DNA from: Nothopassalora personata
Lineage: Eukaryota; Ascomycota; Dothideomycetes; Mycosphaerellales; Mycosphaerellaceae
Reading direction: 5' to 3'
DNA: 64,000 nt
NCBI GenBank assembly: GCA_033816765.1
Contig: CM066287.1
Coordinates: forward strand, 5,952,001 to 6,016,000
Position 1 is the first letter of the stretch. Each line of letters begins with the position of its first letter. The notes under the pieces were generated by a model, which was not told the DNA's origin, searched no databases, and worked only from the letters and a program-made list of their open reading frames with translations. Position numbers and translations under genes: made by a program. Shown piece by piece: positions 52,064 to 62,400 of the stretch.

Positions 52064-54300
52064 ATGTCAGAAACGAAGACTGCCAGTAACCCGAATACGC
52101 AGCAGACGCAAAGGACAAAGACTGGCTGGTGAGCACTTCGCATCTCGGCTGTCGTGGGGATTACATCGTTTGTGTCACTGACATTGTGTCGGTTAGCCAG
52201 AACTGTCGCTTGAGGCATCTGAAGTGTGACGAGCAACGTCCGTCCTGCGCTCGGTGCGAGAAGACTGGCATTGAGTGTGTCCGAGGCTACAACATCAGAT
52301 TTCGCCATGGCGCCAATCCGAGCGTGGCCAACCTCACCGACTCGGGCCTTGCAAAGACGGAATATGACTTCAGCAGGGAGCAAACCTGGGTGAAGACTGC
52401 AAGAAATCTCACCTTCCTGGACGAGACCCCGGAGCTCATCAACATCTACGATCATGTTCCGGACGAGAACAATCCACATCCGACACCATTCACTTGGCCA
52501 GAGCCCGCTGCCCACAAACCGCCGCCGTCTTCACGCCACGAGAAACCACATGTTGGCCCAGCGAAGGTCGCACAGTCTGGCGACTCGGGCGCAGCAGCAG
52601 GTGGTCCATCGACTTCACACGCTGAGGACCGTCCAGAGCCTGCGCAATTTTTCTGGCCAGAGGATATTGAGCTGACACCTCAGTCAAATACTGGTCTGAC
52701 GCCCACGCCACTTTCCGAGAAGCAATCATTTGCGAGTCCCGCGGCCGAGAGCCAGGCATGTTCAGAACATTTGGCACCTACAGATGGCCGCGAATCGCTG
52801 CCCTTGTCAAAGCGTCGCCGACTTACGCACGAAAGTTGCTGCCAAAGCTCGACAGCTTCCGGCAGCCCGATCAATCATCTTGACCATCGATCGTCTGCCG
52901 ACATCCTCAACCATCGCTCGCCGGCAGGCTCGTGGCATACGGGATGGACTCCCACAGCTGGTGTGGACCATCTCACGTTCGATTCAGAACTAGATCTGTC
53001 CTCGTTCCCGGCACTTGAGACAACAGTATCGCAGTCTCTTTCTCGTATTTATCTGGATTCGCCGGTATGGCCGCTGCATGACAAGGAGCAAGCAAAGCTT
53101 TTGCGATACTATGTGGAAACACTATCTCGTAACTTCGACCTGACAGACCCGTTGAATCACTTTCGCTCGGTTGTGCCGCAAAGAGCGGCAGTGTGTCCCA
53201 CGCTGATGAATGCTATCTTTGCGCTTTCGGCAAGACATCTGAGTCGTATAGGCGAATACGATCCGTTGGTGTCGAACAAGTACCATCAAGAATGCTTGAA
53301 GCATTTGATTCCTATGCTGGACGATACAGCAGCGATACTGGACGAGAACCTGTTAGCATCGACGATCATCCTACGGCATCTTGAAGAGCTCGAAGTGCCA
53401 ATCTCTGGACAATTACCTGCTGATCAACATAGCCATCTCCTCGGTGCGCAAGCCTTCATTCAGGCACAAGAGCGCGCCGCAGTCACAGGGGGTCTTCGGC
53501 AAGCGGCATTCTGGGTAGGACTGCGTCAGGAGGTGTACGTAGCTTTTGTCAACCAACGACCAGTCTTGCCTGCATTGGAGCACTGCAACGTGGACAGGTC
53601 ATTTGAGGCTGCAGACGATCATATTTGGTACGCAAGGATGCCACGTGCGCGTCTTCTTTATCATGCTGACTGCATTGTACAGGGCTTGTCGCATGGTCGT
53701 ACTCTGCGCCGACACTCTCCGCTTCTGCTTCAGCGATACACACCACACTGCGTCTAATTACAAGTACCTCGAGGAACAGGTGCAACAATGGCTAGTGATA
53801 CTGTAGCACAGACTGCGTTCGTGAGCACTGACTAGCTTTGCAGGTGGACGACAAAGCCGTCGTCGTTCGCACCAGTATACTATCGTGAGCCCGAGCTTGA
53901 AGAAGCATTCCCAGAGATATGGTACGTGGCAGACGAGCACGCCACCGGAATCCAGCATTTTCATTTAGCTAGGATTCTCCTGGCCTCACACAACCCGAGC
54001 ATACCACGGCTGGGTCCAGGGAGGGCTTCAGCACTCAGAACCATGGACAACGAGATTCGGAAGCACGTTCGCATCCTCTGTGGGATGGCTCTTAGCAACC
54101 CGCACAATGCCCCGGCCTTCACATATGGCGCTATGGCTTGTACCATGGCAGGTGACAAGTTTGATTCCATCACCGACCAACAGGCGTTGCTCGATGTTCT
54201 GGATAAATGTGACAAAATCCACGCGTGGCCCACAGGTGTTGCAATAGCAAATCTCAAGGCCGCATGGGGTTGGAGTGAGCAAGAGAACTACATATTATGA
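52064..54300 (+). CDS. Zn2Cys6 fungal-type transcription factor (at least four exons)
   Basis: The ATG at 52064 opens MSETKTASNPNTQQTQRTKTG. An intron (GTGAGC...GTTAG, about 66 bases) splits the first Cys codon; the join reads GCQNCRLRHLKCDEQRPSCARCEKTGIEC, a perfect C-x2-C-x6-C-x6-C-x2-C-x6-C cluster near residues 22-48. A long acidic and Pro-rich region follows, then the fungal-specific middle-homology domain (YVETLSRNFDLTDPLNHFRSVVPQRA, LMNAIFALSARHLSR). A second intron, 53628-53682, joins HIW to ACRMVVLCADTLRFCF. A last intron near 53790-53840 is ambiguous; after it WTTKPSSFAPVYYREPELEEAFPEIWY leads to 54300. About 690 residues. It neighbours the inositol dehydrogenase gene and may control the polyol genes. 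Confidence 0.87.
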
Positions 54301-55336
54301 TCATGCATGAAGATATCGTGTACGTGCAGTAGTCACGGCAGCTTGAGAGCTAGGCGAGCACGCTGAGCGCGAGACGTGGTGAGAAGCTCTCTACAACTAC
54401 TGTTACACGGCAGGAGGGCCGGACCCGGCGCCATTGGCAAGAACCTGGCTGCAGTTGCATGTGGTGGGACATTGTGCTCGAGCACAGTGAAGTTTGTGAC
54501 CGGTCTACTTCAGCGCCTGGTTCAAAGAAGAGCGCGTCCTTCTCCTGTGAGGTCGACTTGCAGAAGAAAGCACATTGGGTCGGCAGGAATCACCTCGCGA
54601 GTTCTGCCATCCCAAGCAAGGGATTGATCGTGACCGGACATGTCGACACGGGTACGTCGATGCTCAAGAACCTGCCACGTATTTGTTTGCCTTGGACAGT
54701 GGAGCTGACAGTACCCAATAGCAGACCGACACTGTTGGCAGCAGTGGTGAAAGTGCCATTAACACGCGAGAGGACTCATGCCATGACAAGTACGATGCCG
54801 ACGACGAGTCTGATCCGGAACCGACAACGCTTTCTGACGCACTACAAATGATGCAAAATCGAATGCGATCTTCAGGACTATCGACCAGCACCTCACAGCA
54901 ACGAGATCATCTGGGACGTACTGCGCCGCGTGCAGCTTCTCAAGGACTTGGCTATGGCTCGCCCATATCCTGGACTGGCACCATTGTCGACCTGCGATGT
55001 TCTGACCCTGAAAGACTCTGGAAGCCCACCTACGACACGAGCGAATGCACTAGGCCACGAGATCTCAGCTCAAGGCCACCTCATTCAGGTCAAGGAATGC
55101 CCTCAAACACTCAGTCCATCAGTAAAGCTCCGACACAGCAGCGTAGCAAGGCACCTCCGCCAGGCGAGCAGGAATGGCGAGCAGAAGTGAGATAGTCGAT
55201 GAAAGCGGCAGGACGTTTGTGCGCAGCCTTGTCGTCTATTACTCTACGTTTAATGCTACACCTCAGGGTATACGTCGCTAAGAAAAGGGCGTATTAGCAC
55301 AGCTTCATGACATTCGAGAACCTTGATGAATTAAAC
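54301..55336. other. Possible small or degenerate plus-strand gene, unresolved
   Basis: Two stretches read like protein: an acidic one near 54720-54850 (DADDESDPEPTTLSDALQMM) and, in a different frame, SNEIIWDVLRRVQLLKDLAMA near 54900-54960. No intron joining them could be settled, and I recognise no family. It may be a fast-evolving gene or a relic. The right end is the convergent 3' flank of the amidase gene. Confidence 0.3.
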
Positions 55337-56295
55337 TTACGTTCGCCTCTTCAGCGGCTGCTGTTTCCTCACTCTTTTCAATCTCTCATGGTCAATTTCC
55401 GCAAAGATCACTTCCGGCTCGTCTTTCTTCTCCCCTCCCAGCTCCGCCAGCACCTCGCCCCAAGGATCGATGATGATACTGTGACCATAGGTCTGCCGTA
55501 TCTCGTTGTGGAATCCGACCTGTGCAGCAGCAATCACGTAGCATTGACATTCAATTGCTCGAGCGCGGAGGAGCGGGAGCCAGTGCGCCTTGCCAGTAGG
55601 GACTGTAAAAGCCGAAGGATAAAGAAGGACATCTGCTTTCTGGCGCTTTGAGGCGAGGGCGATTTCCGGGAACCGCAGATCAAAGCAGATCATGGACCCG
55701 ATCTTGCCCACTGGAGAGTCGAAAGGTGGTAGAATCTCATTCCCCGGTTCGATCACGTCACTCTCCTCCATCACCGGTCCATTCTCCTCCATTGCGAGAT
55801 CGAAAAGGTGCACTTTTTGGTATCGGTGCGTGATCTCTCCGGTCTCGTCGATCCAGATCAAGGTATTCTTGATCCGCTTGCTGGAGGGATCATCGCTGGG
55901 TTCGTGGACCCCGACGGAGATGGGGAGCGCGTACTTCTTTGCGTCTTCTTGGAGGCCGAGGATGAAGGGCGATTCGGAGGCGGGCTTGCAGAGGGAGATG
56001 CTTTCTTCTGGAGAGGAGCCGATGTAGTCACTTGCTTCGGGGAGGAAGAGGGCCTGGCGGGGGTGCGATAAGTTGATGGTCGGGCGTGGAAGTAGATGGG
56101 TGTCACCTTTGCTCCTGCTCTTACGGCTTTAGTGATTACGAGGCGACATTGGGCTAAGTTGTGGCTCATGGAGTTGGTTGATGTGATTTGGCCGACGGCC
56201 TGTAATGAATGTTACTATCAGTTGAGACCGGCCTCACGACCGACCATCGTCAACAGATTGTTGCGCCACTATCGGGTGCTTACTGCGGTCGCCAT
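55337..56295 (-). CDS. Nitrilase-family amidase, Nit1/Nit2 type (three exons)
   Basis: This carbon-nitrogen hydrolase probably repairs deaminated glutathione or acts as omega-amidase; it is cytosolic or mitochondrial. The first exon is only 12 bases (MATA, ATG at 56295, GTAAGC donor). Exon 2 begins after TTACAG with AVGQITSTNSMSHNLAQCRLVITKAVRAGAK. Exon 3 begins after GCCAG with ALFLPEASDYIGSSPEESISL. The catalytic triad Glu-Lys-Cys is visible in LFLPEASDY, RYQKVHLFD and SMICFDLRFPE. DPWGEVLAE is the usual fourth conserved segment. Total about 295 residues, normal for the family. The short first exon carries the start codon, so a prediction lacking it would begin inside exon 2. Confidence 0.92.
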
Positions 56296-57240
56296 CTTGG
56301 AGGTCTGGTATCTTATGACCATTTTCTCGTCGAGGGCAATGGGAGCTCTGTCGCTCTCGTCCAAGCCTGAGGTTGACCAGGACTGTGCAGGGAGTATATG
56401 CCAATATGGCAATGTCGTTGAGGCAGGCGGTTACGTGGATATCACAAGGATGCTCGTCGTGGCTGGGGTGGATCTCGGATTTCGGGTCTCGGATATAGCC
56501 GAGGAACAACGACCGAGCTCGTAATGCTTGAGGGCTTATATAAGCAAGTTTATCCACCTTTCTCACCCAATGGTAGGCGCAGATTGAAGTGGCGGGCGTC
56601 CTTGTCTGTAGAACACTTCTGGTGACAACATACCTGATAATCATTACAGTCAACAGAACAGGTCACGGTGATCACAGCGATACTTGTTTCGAAGTCTATA
56701 CAGCGCTACAGTATTCACTGTCGTGCGTAGAACCCGGTCTAGCTGCTAGAAATCCGCCACTTTAATCTGCATCGACCCTTGACCATCTTTAGCAACTTTG
56801 TACACTAATACAACACACCTTTGTGTTGCTACTATCTATCTAAGCTACTTACTGAACCTTCGAGGTAGCTTAATCTTACGACCCTACGATTTTTGAGGTG
56901 TTACGACTACATCTAGTTAATCCGCACTAGTGCTAATATTACTATCCGGATTGCGTAGAGGGGAGACGGTGCGCGCTTTCCTCCGACGTCTAGTAGCAAC
57001 ACAACTACTACGCCCGCTACGCCTAACTACAGTACAGCACTCGCGGCTACGCGCGATGGATTTACCGTATTATATCACCCTTCAAGGGACTTTACTACCT
57101 TAGCATAGAATAAAGTAGTGGGATTTGCTAAGCCCTCTGTAAGTATGCGGCTTCGTAGCTTCATATTAATACAACGACTATAATTAATATACATGTATTA
57201 TCGATAGCACAATTATTTCTATGTCGCACACATCTATTTT
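56296..57240. other. Gene-free stretch with a TA-rich segment resembling a RIP-mutated relic
   Basis: From about 56760 to 57240 the sequence shifts to many cta, tac, tag and tta words and a lower GC content than the neighbouring genes. No frame longer than about 40 codons survives there. The style matches repeat-induced point mutation of an old transposon, but no transposon protein or terminal repeat is recognisable. Confidence 0.4.
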
Positions 57241-59473
57241 AAAATATACAAAAAGAATAATAGGTGAATCGAAGCTGAGAGCCGGAGGGTGGTGTCCGAG
57301 GGTAGTGCCCCTAGACACTGGGGACCGAGCTCAGCTCCGGGCCTGTGCGCACAGGACAGAATATTCTTCAATTTGCTGGACCTCAGCTCTTTTAACCTAT
57401 CCATCAACAACATCGCGCCGCCACCACCACCACCACAGCGCACAATACATCCGGATCTGCGCGACATGGCGCGTTCGTACTTCGCCGCCGAGGCTGACTG
57501 GTCGCCGCTGCCGCCATGAGTCGAACCCGAAGCGTGGTATAATTACAGTCACATCACTTCCAGGGTATGTCTACACACCAACCTCCAACCACCCGCAATG
57601 ATGTTATATACACGAACAATCCAAAGCCTATAGCGTCGTGAAGGATTTAGTAACTCTAGAATTACACTGAGCACCACGTTGTACCTGTCCTCGGCGCAAG
57701 AGCATTCACAATTGCACGCAGCTAACAGGTTGGAACAGTCCCTCGTCGTGGTGGCGCCTCCATCTAGCACTTGGAAAATCCTACCGCTGGCCGCCGCGGT
57801 CAGCTCACCGACAGATGCGGCACATATGAGCGGTGAACAGTTTCCAAAGGTATGCACACTACGAACTTCATGACACCTCCTTCCCCGTTCTGTGATGATA
57901 ATGTGACACAAATGGCATTCCTCGAACGGAACAAATCATGTCGATTTTGTGCAAATTAGTTTCAGCCTTGTCTGAGAACTCTACTGCAAACCAGTTGCTT
58001 CGAAGCTTTACTCGGTCCATCACTGACATTGCTTTCAGGTAAACCAACCCCATGCGTCACTCGGACAATTTTCAATGATGAGACACCCAACGCAACGGGC
58101 GGACAGACTGTGCACTCCAAGCTGGGCATCCATCAAAAACAAGGCGTACAAACCTTGTGGGTGTTTGGCGAAGAGATGCTTGTTGAGAAAGCGTTCCTGA
58201 CTACAACACCATCATTCTACTCGACTCAATCAGTACCGCTGTGGGCATCCGCTGACTTTCAAGCAGGTAAGCTTCTACTCTCCCCTCCCACGACTCTGCG
58301 ATGATGAACACTATTCACACTGTTTGAACACTCTATCGCCTAACGAGCATGGAGTGTTATGAACGCACAACACTGAAAATTCTGATTTAATGAGCCTGAT
58401 CGCACTTCGAACATACTTCTTTCACGACCACGGACTTCGGAGAAGACAGCACGCTGACTTTTGTCGCAGTATATATTGACACCTCGGCGTCACAACAGCT
58501 GTTGCCATCGTGCCGTATCCAGTCGGCTGAGACCAACAGGTAAGTTCAGCTCCGGCTTGAGTTTGAGCTTTGGATGATGTATACTATTTCTGCGGAGGCA
58601 GTCATGTGCTATATCATGGCTGGCCATACTATGAAGCTCAATGAAATCAAAATCTCTGACTCCAACAACCTCTATCATCACAACTTATTCCTCACCTGTG
58701 TTAACACTCGCTGATTGACTGCGACAACAACAGACCTATGGTACGTTTCACCTCTTCTGATTTCCCCCCTTACATGATGACATTGTGTACCTGCTTTACC
58801 TCGCTGAGGCACCGCCATTGAAGATGAACACACCTTGGAGAACTGAATCGCCAACATTCTGCAACAACAATTTGCCACTGCTTATCTTGCTTTCGCTGAC
58901 TGTCGAACTAGGATACATGTACTGCTGCATTGCAATGTTCGTCCCATAACATGCTGCAGAAGTTTGTCGAGCCTGTCGTCGCCGTGTGGGCAGCCTGATC
59001 TTGCTTTCGGAATTTGAGTAGCCATGTCAGACGGAGTCCCTACTCAAGTGTAAACAATTCATCATCATCTGTGCTTCTACACAGGTGTTTGCGCTACTGT
59101 TCATGTTCTACATCCCCGCTCATACCTCTCATGCATCTCATGCCTCACTTTCAAAATCTGCCGTCACGCTTCGACGTTCAGCACAGCTCCAGGCATTCAA
59201 CGTGAGCTGCTGGATGACAGTGGAACTCACGCGGGTTGCCTCTGGAGGGCAGTGTTCGTCAAGATGGTCTCGCTCCACCTTTGCCGACGGGAGCTGCATC
59301 CCATGCCGAGAATTGCGTCAAAGGTCGAATGCCTGATCTTGGGAAAGGCACGTTGTCGCCGTTGTCCCGATGCCAGCACACGATTCCTTTGCAGCGCGAG
59401 CCTGGCTTCAAGTCTTTTTAGCCTGTTGGTCATGATATCGAGTGTCTCCTCATTGATTCTCCTCGTTCAAGCT
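57241..59473 (+). other. Possible spliced non-coding or fast-evolving transcript with a run of similar introns
   Basis: No conserved protein is visible. Four consecutive intron-like segments can be drawn on the plus strand: 57850-58038, 58267-58469, 58540-58733 and 58741-58911. Each has a GTA donor, a CTGAC-type branch site about 6-20 bases before an AG, and a GATGAT word about 45 bases after the donor. A fifth similar donor lies at 57565. The exon at 58039-58266 has one fully open frame (contains GVQTLWVFGEEMLVEKAF) but it does not join in frame to its neighbours. The 58734-58740 exon would be seven bases. A polyserine or structural RNA motif is not seen. Confidence 0.35.
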
Positions 59474-62400
59474 TCAGCCATTCCTGTCCCTTTCGCTTTT
59501 CTCGAAGGCCCGATCAAGTTTACTCAGCGCCTCCAACTTGCCCTTGTCCACGAGCTTGTCCCCGATGGGCAGACTACTCAAGGCGCTGGACATCAGCTCT
59601 GCCGCGCGTTCAGCCGTTAATTTCGTCGAACTCAATCTAGGCTTAGTCACGCCAGCGCTGTTCTGCGCATGTGCTTGCTGTTGCTGGGGATGTGAAGGAC
59701 CAGGGCCAGAAGGACCAGACATACCGACATCCTTCCTTCTCAGGCCAACCTGTCCCTTAGGGTCCATGAATGTCTCGTAGCCTTGGGTATCCAGAACTTC
59801 CCGCGGAACGTCTTCGATCGCGGTACCGACACTGCTTAGTGTGATGCTGCCACCTTCGATGGCGACGGGTGCTTTCTTACGTCCGGGGTGGCCTTCCGCC
59901 ATACTTCTGATCACTCTTCCGTTCTCTTCACATCCCTCCACTGCAAACCGCAGGCACATGATGGCATGTTCGCGAATGTAGGGGTTGTGTTCATCGGGTC
60001 GACAACAGCCTACGAGCGCTTCGAGACCTCCATAGCGACGGACTTGGTCCTGGACAGTGCGGTTTTTCCAGATAAGGGAGGAGAGAACGAGGACAGTGAG
60101 TTTCTTGAGGTTCCGCCATTCGAAGTCCGACGGTTCATCTTGGTCGTGATGAGGAGCGATGTTCGTGTTAGGCACTGGAGGGTTGTTCGGATGGTGATCA
60201 TTGGGGTACGCGAGCGGTGTTTCGGCTTCGTAGAGAGGTTGCTTACCGTTGGCGGCGGCAGGTGGATGAATCGGCAGAGGTGGTAGTCTCGAGTCGATGC
60301 CTGGCGAACTGGGATCGACGTCAAATGGTCGTTCAATGGCGACGGGAGCACCTTGTTGAGGTACTGCAGTCGGCATGCTGGCTGGTGTCGATACGGGTGC
60401 TGAGGGCACTGGCATTGGCGACATGGGTGGCAAAGGACTTGGTGCTCTAAGACCTGGCATCATGGCAGCATCGGCACTCATCGCTCTTTGAGGTGGCCTG
60501 ACTGCGCCGTGGTGACTCGCCATCTGCACATTCTCCACTCTTCGTGGGAGGCTCTGCACAACGGCACCCATTCTAGGGATGCAGCCTTCCAGCTCTCTCA
60601 GAAGTGTAACGAGCTCACTAGCCATCTCCCATTCGCCAAGGATGCCTTTCCAAACGCCCTCCTCAGTGAGCACGGCAAAGAATTCAAGGTACTGATACAC
60701 GCCCTCGTACATTCTCTCCATATCCCACAGATTCAACGGGAAGTCCTCTGGGCTTGCTCGGCCGGCGTGAATCTGACCTTGCAGGAAAATCAAGGCGCAC
60801 GTCTGTGGTATGATGTGTTGCCTGAACTCTGTGAAGATGAAGTTCAAGATGTGTAGGTCAACTCTGCTTGGCATGTGTGGGAGGTTGATAACCGGCCTGT
60901 GTTGGTTCGCAGGTCCATGTACTGCACCTGCAGTCATTGTAATAGGCGCTTTGCCTTTGCCAGCATCGTGAGAAGCAGCGCCGTTCTTCGCTTGCGTATT
61001 CGCTACAACAGCGGCTTTCTGCGCTTCCCCTCGGGCTCGGAAGATGCAAGTCAGGAGCTTCATAATCACAGCTTGTGCTGGGCTGATGATGTCCTTCGAC
61101 CTCGATCGATCGCGAAAGGCGTGATATGCATACGGCATCAGGCCATTGCGAAGGATCGCCTCCATGATCTTGACCATGAACTTGAAGTACAGCTCTTCTT
61201 CTCGCAAGTCCCAAGCTGCGACGAAGATGAGCAGTTCTCGCAGCAAATTCCGCCCATTGCTCTGGCTGAGCAGGAGATGCGTGCGCACAACGTGCATGTT
61301 CAGCAAAGCGTTCGTCTCGTCCTTAGTGAGGCGACTGCCTGCCACAGTCGATGCTGGCGGCGGCACGATTCCTGACATGATGAGCATCGGCAGAACTTCT
61401 ATTTCTGATGGGCCCAGAATGAGAGGAACGTCGGTGAGAAGACCGCGGCCATCCTCGGTACTACCAGGATAGTCCTCTTCCTCCTCTTCCTCTTCCTCTT
61501 CGTCCTCCTCCTCCTCTTCCTCGGAGCCTTCTTCCTCGGGCTCATCCTCCTCATCCTCATCCTCTTCTTCCTCCTCACTTTCCTCGACCTCGCTCTCCTC
61601 GAAAGCTTCGCCTGTGGGATCGTGTGAATTTTGAGCTACAGGTTGCTGCTTTTCTAGCAAGCGCGGGTCACTCGGATGCAGGATTGGAGGCATGCGGGAC
61701 ATGCTCCTAGTCTTCTCGGTTGGGTTTTCCACTTCATCGGCGTAGACAGGCTGTGTTACTTCGCCTTCGACGTCGCGCGTCTCAGCTGCCATCATATCTC
61801 TTAACCCTGCTTCTTCCGTCATCGGTCTTTGTGTGTTCGGCGGAGGCATCTCTGCTTCTGATGGTGCTTCATATCCCTCCAGACGCTTCATCAGCTCTGC
61901 CTTGCCAGACTCCAGTATCTTCGTTCCTGCTTCGGCTGTGAAGAGCATCCTCATGTCATCTGCCACGACCGGCCTGCTCTGTAGGCTCTGATTGTCGAAC
62001 GTCAGATGGCCATCCTTGCTATAGATCGCAGGCTCGAGTGGCTTGATCTCAACGCTCTCGTTGCGATACTTCTCGGCCAGCTGCTCTTCCAACATGGCAA
62101 TCTTTCTCTCGACCTGCCTCGTCTGTTGCGCCACCGGTACGTCACTTCTCAGGACAGGCTGTTGTTCCGTCACAGCCAGCATCTTTGCCTCGTATACAGC
62201 CAAGTCTTGACGATACTTCGCAATAGCATCCTCATACAGTCCTTGCCAGTATTCGTGATCATCATCCGTAAGCTCTGCCCATCTTCGCGGCATCTCGAGA
62301 TGCATCTCTGCCAATGTCGGATCCCGTTTCCGTTCAATGTTGTAGTCTTCCTTGCAGATAGCGGCAGCTCGCTTGCAGTAAAACGCATATCCATTGCCCT

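Noticed and set aside
53628..53757. Reading straight on through 53628 to the stop at 53757 as the end of the Zn2Cys6 factor
   Set aside because: Removing the 55-base intron restores a conserved continuation (LCADTLRFCF) and leads to a longer, family-typical C-terminus.
57500..57560. A ggttcgactc-like box read on the minus strand, as in a tRNA T-loop
   Set aside because: No matching acceptor stem, D-loop or anticodon arm could be drawn around it.
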